Below are positions 34,745-44,600 of a stretch of 64,000 nucleotides of DNA, piece after piece (position 1 is the first letter of the stretch; each line of letters begins with the position of its first letter). The stretch comes from Chryseobacterium sp. MEBOG06 (GTDB taxonomy: Bacteria > Bacteroidota > Bacteroidia > Flavobacteriales > Weeksellaceae): assembly GCF_021869765.1 (NCBI RefSeq), contig NZ_CP084580.1:3534001-3598000 (forward strand). The letters are read 5' to 3'. The notes beneath the pieces were generated by a model. It saw only the letters and a program-made list of their open reading frames with translations, made no database searches and was not told where the DNA came from. Position numbers and translations under genes: made by a program.

Positions 34745-37700
34745 ATGAAAAAATCATTCTTTGTAACCTACAAAAGTCCCCTGCTGATCCTGATTTTTCT
34801 GATACTTTCAGGGGGATTTATTCCTATACGCAAATACAGTCTGCTTTGTTTCCACAGGTCACTTTCCCGAAAATAAAAGTGATCGCAGACGTAGGACAGC
34901 AACCTGTCAGCCAGATGACTGTAGGGGTGACCAAGGTATTGGAAAATGCAATAAAAAAAGTACCTGACCTTGAGATTCTTAAAAGTACAACCAGCAGAGG
35001 GAATTGCGAAATTTCAGCATTCCTGTCCTGGAAGGTGAATGTAGACCTGGCGAAACAGCAGGTGGAAAGCAGCATCAATGAGGTCCGAAATCAGCTGCCT
35101 CCGGAAGCCAATATTACTGTAGAAAAGATGAATCCTTCCATTCTTCCGGTAATGGGATATTCTTTAAATTCTGATACTAAAGATCCTATAGCCCTGAAAC
35201 AGCTTGCTCTGTATACCATCAAGCCTTTTCTTTCTCAGGTTCCCGGTGTAAGCGAAATAAGAGTGATCGGCGGGCAGGATAAAGAGTTCCGGGTCTTGAT
35301 GAATCAACAGATGATGGCCCGTCTGGGGATTACTTCAGCCACTGTTGAACAGGCAATTAATACCACCAATTTTATTAAATCAAATGGATATTCTTCAGAT
35401 TTCAGATATCTTTACCTTACCCTTACGGATGCACAGATCCGGAATGAAAACCAGCTTAAAAATCTGGTGATCAGCAACAACGGCAACCGAATTGTTTTAT
35501 TGGGAGATATTGCTGAAATCAATATTCATCAGGCAAAACAATATATTAAGGTTAATGCCAATGGACAAGAAAGCATCCTCATTGCTGTCATTCAGCAGCC
35601 CAATGCGAATGTAGTGGAACTGACCAAAGCTATGAATGCCAAAATTGAGGATTTGCAGAAAACCCTGACGAAAGATGTAGTGTTAAAACCTTATTATGTA
35701 CAGGCAGATTTTGTAAATGATTCTATAAAAAGTGTAACAGATGCATTATGGATCGGCCTTGTACTGGCGATTATTGTTGCCATTATTTTTCTTCGCTCCT
35801 GGAAAGCCAGTGCTGTCATATTGATTACGATTCCTATTACATTAAGTCTTACCATGCTGGTTCTCTATGCTGTTGGGCAGACTTTTAATATTATGACTTT
35901 AGGAGCCATTGCTGCTGCCATCGGCCTTATTATAGATGATGCCATTGTGGTGGTAGAGCAAATACACCGTACCCACGAAGAACATCCTGAAGAGTCTTCC
36001 AGAACATTGGTTCAGAAAGCCATCAATTATCTCCTAAAAGCAATGGTGGGTTCTTCATTAAGTACAATCGTCATATTTTTACCTTTCATATTGATGAGCG
36101 GTGTTGCCGGAGCTTATTTCAAAGTCATGACGAATACCATGATTGTTACTTTAATCTGTTCTTTCTTTGCCACCTGGATATTGCTTCCCGTAATCTATCT
36201 ATTCCTTTCTTCCGGAAAAACAAAAGAAAAAAACCTGCAGCATCATGATGTTAAAGAGCGAAAATGGGTTGGATTTTTTATCAGAAAACCACTTTTCAGT
36301 TATATTTTCATTGTGTTTCTTATTATGGTTACTGCTTTTATTTTACCTAATATCAGTACAGGATTTTTACCGGAAATGGATGAAGGCAGTATTGTTCTGG
36401 ACTATAAATCGCCCCCGGGAACCTCACTGGAAGAAACAGACCGGGAGTTGAAAATAGTGGAAAAGATAATCGTTTCCAATCCTGAAGTTGCGGCCTACAG
36501 CAGAAGAACAGGTACACAGATGGGCTTTTTTATCACAGAACCCAATACGGGTGATTACCTGATTCAGCTAAAAAAAGACAGAAGCAAAACCACTGCTGAG
36601 GTTACCGATGAAATCCGGTCAAAAATAGATGCTTCAGGACTTCCTTTAACGGTTGATTTCGGACAGGTGATTTCAGATATGCTGGGTGATCTCATGAGCA
36701 GTGTACAGCCTATTGAGATTAAAATTTTTGGTGCTGATCAGAAAGTTATTGAAAATTACTCGAAAAAGGTAGCTGACATTGTAGGAAAGGTGAATGGTAC
36801 TGCCGACGTATTTGACGGAATTGTCATTGCAGGCCCTTCAATGATTATTACTCCAAAACTTCCTGTTTTAGCTCAGTATAAAATTGCATTGCCGGATTTT
36901 CAGAGTCAGCTTCAGGCCAACCTGGATGGGAATGTTGCAGGAAATATCTTTGACCAGGTTCAGTTTACTCCTATCCGGCTGCTGTACAACAGCAAAACCA
37001 ATCAGTCTCTTAATGAGATCAACAACAGCATGATTTCTTTACCTGACGGAACATTAAAACCGTTAAGTGAATTTGCTAATGTAAATATTACCAGTGGTTC
37101 TGCAGAGGTAAACAGAGAAGATCTTCAGACGCTTGGAATTGTAACCGCAAGATTGGATAACGGGGACCTTGGAGGTACTATTAAAGAGATTCAAAAACAA
37201 CTGGATCAGAAGATCAGGCTTCCGGCAGGTTACTCCATTGTTTATGGCGGTGCTTATGCGGAACAGCAGCAATCTTTCCGGGAACTTCTTATTATTCTGG
37301 GAATTTCTTGTCTGCTTGTATTTTCTGTGATGCTTTTCCTGTTCAGAAATATTACGGTGGCCCTTCTTATTTTATTTATTTCCGTTCTGGGGATATCCGG
37401 AGGAATATTTCTTTTGTACCTCACCAGTACTCCTTTGAATGTGGGAAGCTACACAGGATTGATTATGATGGTGGGAATCATTGGGGAAAATGCCATTTTC
37501 ACTTATCTGCAATTTCATGAGAGCCTGGCTTCCAAAAGTAGAGAACAGGCTATTATATATGCGATCAGTACAAGGCTCCGTCCAAAATTAATGACTGCAT
37601 TAGGAGCGATCATTGCTTTAATGCCCCTCGCATTAGGAGTTGGAACGGGTGCTCAGATGCATCAGCCTTTAGCCATTGCGGTTATCGGTGGTTTTCTGAT

Positions 37701-37773
37701 TGCCCTGCCTCTTTTACTGATTGTCTTTCCAACCTTATTAAACAAAATTCAATTAAAAAAAACTGAAGAATGA
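34745..37773 (+). CDS. RND-family inner-membrane efflux transporter, 5' end frameshifted
   Basis: The ATG at 34745 encodes MKKSFFVTYKSPLLILIFLI and after one missing T near 34819-34822 the frame shifts; restoring it gives GGFYSYTQIQSALFPQVTF and one protein of about 1009 residues, the usual RND size. The long open frame starts at 34846. Typical features: porter domains, TM4 proton-relay region IGLIIDDAIVVVEQIH with the Asp pair, and two six-helix halves (the second starting near SYIFIVFLIMVTAFIL). Substrate unknown; the DD pair favours hydrophobe/amphiphile rather than pure metal export. The deletion is probably a sequencing error because the other operon genes are intact. Confidence 0.85.
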
Positions 37774-38549
37774 AATTTCTAATCTTCTTTCTATTGCCTT
37801 TTGCAATATCCGCACAAAACGACAGCCTTCTTACCTCAGCAAAAGATAGTGCTGCCATTACTACTAATGCTACTGTCAGAGACAGTTTACAGGCGCCTTT
37901 CAAACTAAAAGCCAGGCAGTTTATTATTCCGGGTGCATTGATTACGTATGGAGTATTGGCTACAGAGACCAAATGGTTTAAAAAGGTCAACTTCGATACC
38001 CGAAATGAAATAATGGAGGATCATCCGACCTTCCGTACCACAATTGACAATTATACTCAGTTTCTGCCTGGCGCTGCCGTTTTTGCTCTTCAGGCATTTG
38101 GTATAAAAGGGGAAAGTTCCATAAAAAAAGAACTGATTGTATATGCAATGTCTATAGGAATTTCTACAGCTATTGTTATTCCCACAAAGAGATTGACCCG
38201 CCAGGAAAGACCTGACGGAAGCAATAATCAGTCTTTTCCTTCGGGACATACTGCTATCGCCTTTGCTTCTGCCGAATTTCTGCGCAGGGAATACTGGAAT
38301 GTTTCACCATGGATAGGCGTTGCAGGCTATGCCGTTGCTACGGGAACGGGAATCCTCAGAATGTACAACAACAAACACTGGCTGGGTGATGTGGCTGCCG
38401 GAGCTGGGGTAGGTATCCTTTCTACTACTCTATCTTACTGGCTTTATGATAAGATTCACATTGGCGGTAAAAACAAAAAAAATCAGGCTTTTATATTTCC
38501 GGGCTACAGCAATAAGCAATTTTCTATTGGCCTGGTAAAACAATTTTAA
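37770..38549 (+). CDS. PAP2-family lipid phosphatase
   Basis: 259 residues with an N-terminal signal (FLIFFLLPFAISA). The PAP2 active-site motifs are complete: K-x6-RP in KRLTRQERP, PSGH in SFPSGHTAIAF, and R-x5-H-x3-D in RMYNNKHWLGDV. It dephosphorylates lipid phosphates such as undecaprenyl pyrophosphate or phosphatidylglycerol phosphate, or lipid A. Its ATG overlaps the transporter stop (ATGA), so it is part of the efflux operon; lipid-envelope remodelling linked to the pump is a reasonable inference. Confidence 0.88.
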   Translation: MKFLIFFLLPFAISAQNDSLLTSAKDSAAITTNATVRDSLQAPFKLKARQFIIPGALITYGVLATETKWFKKVNFDTRNEIMEDHPTFRTTIDNYTQFLPGAAVFALQAFGIKGESSIKKELIVYAMSIGISTAIVIPTKRLTRQERPDGSNNQSFPSGHTAIAFASAEFLRREYWNVSPWIGVAGYAVATGTGILRMYNNKHWLGDVAAGAGVGILSTTLSYWLYDKIHIGGKNKKNQAFIFPGYSNKQFSIGLVKQF

Positions 38550-38579
38550 TCTTTTTCCAATTTAAAAACCCATTCAACT

Positions 38580-39611
38580 ATGAGAATAAAATCCATTTCA
38601 CTCACCGCTGTATTTCTTACACTATCTTTCAACATTTATGCTCAAAATCATAATCCATTGAAAGTTCTCAAAACATTGCAAATCGGTGGAGATGGCAGCG
38701 GTTGGGACTATTTATCCCTCAATCCTCAAAATAACCGTCTGTATGTAAGTCATGGCAGCCGGGTAAATATCATCGATAAAGTAACAGGCTCCCCTGTTGC
38801 TGAAATTACAGATACCAATGGAGTTCATGGTATAGCTTTTGTCCCGGACACCAACAAAGGTTATATTTCCTGTGGTAAACTGGATATGGTAAAAGTATTC
38901 GATACTCACACCAGCAAGGTCATCAGTGAAATTCCTACCGGTAAAAATCCGGATGCAATATTCTATGAAATTTTTTCAAAAAAATTAATTGTCTGTAATG
39001 GAAAAAGTAATGATGTAAGTATTATTGATCCTCAAACCAATGCCGTTATCAGGACCATAGATGTTGGCGGAAAACCGGAAACTGCCGTGAGCGACAATAA
39101 AGGGAGAATATTTGTTAATATTGAAGATAAAAATGAAGTGGCTGTTATTGATGTGAAGACTTTTACCGTCCTGCATCATTGGGATCTGGATAAGGAAGAG
39201 GAACCTTCCGGACTTGCTATAGATACCAAAACCAACAGACTCTTCAGCACCTGTGACAAAATGCTGGTTATTTTGGATTCCAATACAGGAAAAGTGATCA
39301 AAAAAACATCTATTGGAGAAGGCTCTGATGGAGTTGTATTTGATTCTGCGTCTAATACTATTTATACATCAAATGGGGAAGGAACTATTTCTGTGGTCCA
39401 TCAGGACCATGCCAATCAGTACACCTCTCTTCCTAATATTGAAACTAAAAAAGGAGCACGTACCATAGCTTTGGATCCCTCCACTCATCATCTTTATCTT
39501 CCCACTGCTGATTTTAGTACAAAAGAAAAAGACAGCAGAGGAAGAGCCGCAATATTACCCGGAACATTTCAGGTACTGGAAGTAGGGATAGCAGGAACTG
39601 GCAAACCTTAA
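38580..39611 (+). CDS. YncE-like beta-propeller protein, secreted
   Basis: 343 residues. Signal peptide (SLTAVFLTLSFNIYA), then about seven propeller blades with the repeated NRLYVS / VIDVKT / VGGKPE patterns typical of YncE/YVTN proteins. Last gene of the efflux operon, 30 nt after the PAP2 gene and ahead of a bidirectional terminator. Ligand and function unknown. Confidence 0.8.
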   Translation: MRIKSISLTAVFLTLSFNIYAQNHNPLKVLKTLQIGGDGSGWDYLSLNPQNNRLYVSHGSRVNIIDKVTGSPVAEITDTNGVHGIAFVPDTNKGYISCGKLDMVKVFDTHTSKVISEIPTGKNPDAIFYEIFSKKLIVCNGKSNDVSIIDPQTNAVIRTIDVGGKPETAVSDNKGRIFVNIEDKNEVAVIDVKTFTVLHHWDLDKEEEPSGLAIDTKTNRLFSTCDKMLVILDSNTGKVIKKTSIGEGSDGVVFDSASNTIYTSNGEGTISVVHQDHANQYTSLPNIETKKGARTIALDPSTHHLYLPTADFSTKEKDSRGRAAILPGTFQVLEVGIAGTGKP

Positions 39612-39626
39612 AAATAATTAAATCAT

Positions 39627-39663
39627 AAAAAAACAGTACTATCAAAAGAAAGTACTGTTTTTT
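39627..39663. terminator. Bidirectional terminator between convergent genes
   Basis: AAAAAACAGTACT and AGTACTGTTTTTT form a perfect 13-bp stem with A- and T-tracts built in, so it works for both strands. Confidence 0.85.
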
Positions 39664-39692
39664 ATAATGTTATTAGTTTTCAGTCTTATTTT

Positions 39693-41558
39693 TTACTTCT
39701 TAAGTATTTTCTCTGTTACTGTAGAAGATTTGGTTTTAAGTTTTATGTAATATACTCCTGTCTGAAGAGAGGATAATGCTATTTTCTCCTGCATCATACT
39801 TAGATTTCCCTGCTTGATTAATTGTCCTGTTGCAGCGTAGATCTCATAAGAAACCAACGGATCTTTACTTCTTATCGTAAGAACATCCTGTACAGGATTC
39901 GGATATAACTGTATACCGGCCTGAGCAGCAGTTTCCTCTACGGACATCTGGCTGCAAGCTGATTTAGCATACTTTGTAAAAAAAGATTGAGATTTTCCGC
40001 CCAGAACATTAACTCCCATAGTAGCAACCCCATCATTAGGATCAGTAAATAACTGATCATGAAAAAGGCCTCCCAATATATAATTTCCATCATTATCTAC
40101 AGCAATAGCCGTAAACTCATCCTGAGAACCAACATTACTAAGAATGTCTTCTGCTGCTATTACAGCTCCAGTAGTTTTATTAAGACGTACCAGCAGAGGA
40201 TCTGCTCTGTCTCCATTCGGGCGTACCATAGAATAATTACCCCAAATATCATTCCAGCTTCCTTTGGCAAAGGCCACCTCGTTTCCGTTAATGGCAATTT
40301 GACCTTTTACAAAACGATATCCCCCATAAGTGGTTATTCCATCAGCAATCTTAGCCCATTTTACAGCACCATCAGCACCAAGTCTCATCACAAAAGGCAC
40401 CTGGCCCTCGTAAGGCGGTAAAGGGAAGGTATAATTGCCAAAAGTACCTGCCACAGTTCCTGTATAATAACGGCCTGAAATATAAATATCTGAGGAGCCA
40501 GGTTCTTTGATAACAGAATGAATTTCGTTATCTATAACCCCCTGCCAGTTACCATCCAGTTCTTTCCGCCACACTTCTGCTCCAGTGCTTCCATCAAAAG
40601 CCAATAAATACCCATCTTTCGTAAAAGGGACATTATTATAGGAGAGATCTTCATAATTACTACCAAAATCTCCGTACATCCTTCTTCCCGCAAGATAATA
40701 ACGGTTCAGAGTTTCATCATATAACAAATTTACTTTTCCGTTATCAATGCCCGTACTTAGACCTCCTGTGATAGGAAGAGGCAGTACTGTAGAAGGGGTC
40801 ATATTACCATTATCATAATTGAATTTCACCATATAATACTTATAGTCTGAAGTATAGGTGGAAGGTACTGTGATCATTCCATTTAAATGACTTCCGGCTC
40901 TAAAGCCCATAATAGAATGGATATTTTTGGAAGAGTCCATATACATCATTTGAACATCACAAATTCGTCCAAGATATGTAACATCTCCCTGCAAAGATTT
41001 ACTCCATGCCAATGTACCATCAGACGTCTTATATTTTAGTAAATAAGCAGACTTAAATCCAGGATCTGGAGTAACTGCATCTACATAGTTATATGCCGGG
41101 ATGGAATTATTATCATCCAGGCGTATAGGAATTGCATTAGGATTATTGGCATCTGCTGCATTATAAAGCGTAGCCATTATATACAACCCTCCGTTATTAT
41201 CTACCTCAATATGCCAGGCATTTTCTCCAGTCCCGGTCCCTCCTATAGTTCTTGACCATCTTATATTTCCCTGGCAGTCAGTAGAAAAAAGAAGAAGATC
41301 ACGAAGTCCGTAGTTCTGAACTGAGGTTCCGTTCAGATTTTGATCCTGTGCCCATACTGTAGTCAGATAATAAGTGTTATTATTGCTATCCACAACAATA
41401 TCCCGGATTGATTCATCAGATTTATAATTAAATCCAGGGTCTGCAGAACCTGTTGCTCCACCTGCTTGTTTTCCCCATTGCCACTGGTAGGTCTGGCTAA
41501 AAGATAATACCGGCAACATCAGAAGCAATCCATACAGTTTGTTTTTAAATTGTATCAT
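39693..41558 (-). CDS. T9SS-exported surface protein with SBBP-like propeller
   Basis: 621 residues. Signal peptide (LYGLLLMLPVLSFS), then repeated blades of a propeller (NIRWSRTIGGTGTGENAWHI, VDNNGGLYIMATL, VAVDNDGNYILGGLF), then a type A T9SS C-terminal sorting domain of about 80 residues starting LYPNPVQDVLTI and ending GVYYIKLKTKSSTVTEKILK. Would be exported across the outer membrane and anchored on the cell surface. Function unknown. Its promoter faces the terminator of the next minus-strand gene. Confidence 0.82.
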   Translation of the reverse strand: MIQFKNKLYGLLLMLPVLSFSQTYQWQWGKQAGGATGSADPGFNYKSDESIRDIVVDSNNNTYYLTTVWAQDQNLNGTSVQNYGLRDLLLFSTDCQGNIRWSRTIGGTGTGENAWHIEVDNNGGLYIMATLYNAADANNPNAIPIRLDDNNSIPAYNYVDAVTPDPGFKSAYLLKYKTSDGTLAWSKSLQGDVTYLGRICDVQMMYMDSSKNIHSIMGFRAGSHLNGMITVPSTYTSDYKYYMVKFNYDNGNMTPSTVLPLPITGGLSTGIDNGKVNLLYDETLNRYYLAGRRMYGDFGSNYEDLSYNNVPFTKDGYLLAFDGSTGAEVWRKELDGNWQGVIDNEIHSVIKEPGSSDIYISGRYYTGTVAGTFGNYTFPLPPYEGQVPFVMRLGADGAVKWAKIADGITTYGGYRFVKGQIAINGNEVAFAKGSWNDIWGNYSMVRPNGDRADPLLVRLNKTTGAVIAAEDILSNVGSQDEFTAIAVDNDGNYILGGLFHDQLFTDPNDGVATMGVNVLGGKSQSFFTKYAKSACSQMSVEETAAQAGIQLYPNPVQDVLTIRSKDPLVSYEIYAATGQLIKQGNLSMMQEKIALSSLQTGVYYIKLKTKSSTVTEKILKK

Positions 41559-41586
41559 AAAAATTCATTTAGTTATCACATATTAT

Positions 41587-41619
41587 AAAAAAACAGTGCT
41601 CTCCGAAGAGAACACTGTC
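41587..41619 (-). terminator. Intrinsic terminator after the large PKD protein gene
   Basis: ACAGTG-CTCT and AGAG-CACTGT pair with a short loop; on the minus strand a run of seven Ts follows, 11 nt past the stop of the gene at 41630. Confidence 0.8.
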
Positions 41620-41629
41620 TTATAAGTTA

Positions 41630-44600
41630 CTAATTCTTAATTAGTTTTCCTTGTAATGATGTGTCTCCCGTTTGTACAATGACAATGTAAACACCTTGCA
41701 GCCAGTTTGAAACTTCCACGTCTACCTCTCCGGAAGCCGCTTTCAGTTCTTTGCGGAATTTGACATTGCCTATGGCATCAAAAACCGTAACCTGTTTTGC
41801 CTGTAAATTTTCATCGCCCGTATTATACGAGATTTTCACTTTTTCCTTCGCAGGATTTGGTATCATTTTCAGCGAAGAAACTGAAGTTGTAGTCACTCCT
41901 CTATTCGCTTGCTTACTACTCATCCAATAAGGATCTACTACTTTGGTACTAAACTTACAAGTTTCATTGAATAATAAAATTTCATCAACGCCCTGGAAGT
42001 TAGGATTCGGGTAGAATGCTAATGGATTTGAACTCAGGTCATATGTACCTCCTGCAGGAATAGTGATCATGGATGGAATATAGCTTCCGTATCCATTTAC
42101 ACTGGAAATTGTAAGAGTTATAGCCTGAGATCCGCCATTATGAATAGCACCATATATATTATAATGATCACCATCCCATTTCATAGGTTTAAAGTCAGCT
42201 TTCAATTTACAATCTGTTTCTACTCCACATTCTTTACCAGGGAAGTAGTTCATTGCACCTGAGATATACTGACATCCAAATTGATTGATCTGTAACTGAT
42301 AAGTTCCAGGTGTTCCAGGATAAAGCGGATTGATGAAGCTATTGTTTCCACTTTGAATACTGTTGCTGAACAGTTGCCATTCGTAGTGATCAAACAATCC
42401 TTTTGGTCCCAATACATATCCTTTTCTATAGCAGTTATCATAACATCCTGTAGGGAATACCCACATAAGACTTTCAAGACTCAATGGCACTTCTACTGTA
42501 TGGCTTACTTTACAACCGCTTGGTGCCGTGTAAATAACCTGATAAGCACCGCCTTCATTTACTACAATAGACTGGCCTGTCATTCCGTTACTCCAGTTAT
42601 AATCTCCTGATGCTGGTCCTGATGCCGTTAATTTAACTTCATAAGGCTGGCAGCTCTGCATAGCATACGAAATTGTAACTGCTGATGGCGGATTACTTAC
42701 TGTAACAGTAAAGTTTTTAGAACTAACACAACCTGATGCTCCAGGTGTTCTGACCTCAAGAGTAAAGACATATGTACCTGTAGTTAAAGTTCCTGTATTA
42801 AAGGCAATAGGATAAGGACCAGCACTCCATGCCGGTGATGCTAATACCCCATTCTTCTTCCATTGATACTGTAATGTATTATCAGTTACAATACCTGTAA
42901 GAATCGTTGAGGATCCTGAGCAGATATTTGCTTTTCCTGAAATATTAACATATGGAAGGCTCTTAAGTGTCACAGAAACTGGCTGCTCACTCATAAATTC
43001 AGTCTTACATCCGTCTGCTGACACCAATACCGGCCAGTAACTACCAGACTGAGTCGGAGTGAAGCTGGCAGAACTTGGTGCTCCTGCTACAGGCTGGGCT
43101 CCGTTCATCCAGATATAACCAGAAGGAGCGACCCCTGTCGGAACAAAAGTAACTACCGGATTATTCCCAATACATGCAACAGCAGCTGGAGGAATAATGC
43201 TTCCGCTAAAGTTTGTACCTTTTATAACAATTGGGGCAAATGCAGAGTCATAAAAACACCCTTGGGCAGTCTTAATTCTCAATTTTATAGTAGTATTTCC
43301 AGCTCCTACAATTGCTACCGGTGTACTAGCTCCTGAAGCAATGATAGAACTATTACCAAAGTACCATGTATAAGTATTAGCCGGATTATACCCCGGAGCA
43401 ACCAGATTGATTACTTCTCCTGAACATGCTACTGCCGGAATTACAAAATTCAGACTTGGAGGCGGAGCCAATGTAACAGTCTTCGAAACAGTACATGTTG
43501 GCAAGCCTGGTGAAGTCATGATCAATGTGAAGGTATAAGTACCCGGTGCCAAATTGTTGTAAGTAGCAGTCTGTCCTGACTGAGGCTGTCCTCCTCCGTT
43601 AAACGTATACGTGATAGGTCCCGTAGCTTCAAATACAGTAGAAGTATTATAAAGAGTAACATTATAGTTATTTCCATTACAAACTATACCTACATTAAAT
43701 TTAGGCTCGTAGTTCTTTCTTACTTCTATTCCTCTTGAATACCAGCACGTACCATATCTAAGACGTACAAAAACAATATGTGCACCCGCAAGCGTAGTTG
43801 AATACGTAGCAGTAGGAGCCCCCTGAGCAGACGCTAAAGTAAGTACACTATCAGAAACCCATTGAATTTCATCCGGAGTTCCGATATAACTTAAATTGGT
43901 AACACTAATCGTATTACAACCTGTCCATTTCGGACTGAAGTTGATCTGAGGATCTGCTGTACAGCTGCTATTGCTTGGGCAAGACTGTACTACTTTGATC
44001 TCTTGTGAATAAACAACACAACCATTCTGATCTGTTGCTCTTACTTTATAAATACCTAACGCATTAGCTCCTGCAATAGTATAGCTATTGGTAGTAGCTA
44101 ACGGTATTTGTACTCCATTTTTATACCACTGCCAGCCGGTTGTATTTGTAAGTCCTGTAGAACTGTTAGCTGTAAGAGTATATGGAGCCATAGAAGCAGG
44201 ATCACATACAGCGATATTATATACCGGAGAAACCGTAATAATCGTCTCAGGGAATATCACAAAATTGGCACTTGCTGTAGGTGCGTAATTACACCCGTTT
44301 GTTCCATAATAAGTTACTGTTACGGTTTGAGAAATATTACCTCCTGTATTATTCTGGATATATCCATTATTTGGAATCGTATAATTTCCTGTTGCGTCAA
44401 AATTCGCAGGATAAGTTGAACCATTGGTAAAGGTAAACTTAACCCCCCCAGGCGCTGAAGTAATTGTCCCCTGATTAATGGTAAAATGCAAATCTGACCC
44501 TAAACAAATACTTCCAACATTAGTAAAATTAACAACTGGGAGAGTCAGTAATGAAATCGGAATACTTATATTTTTTGTCATTCCGCATTTCACTATTTTC

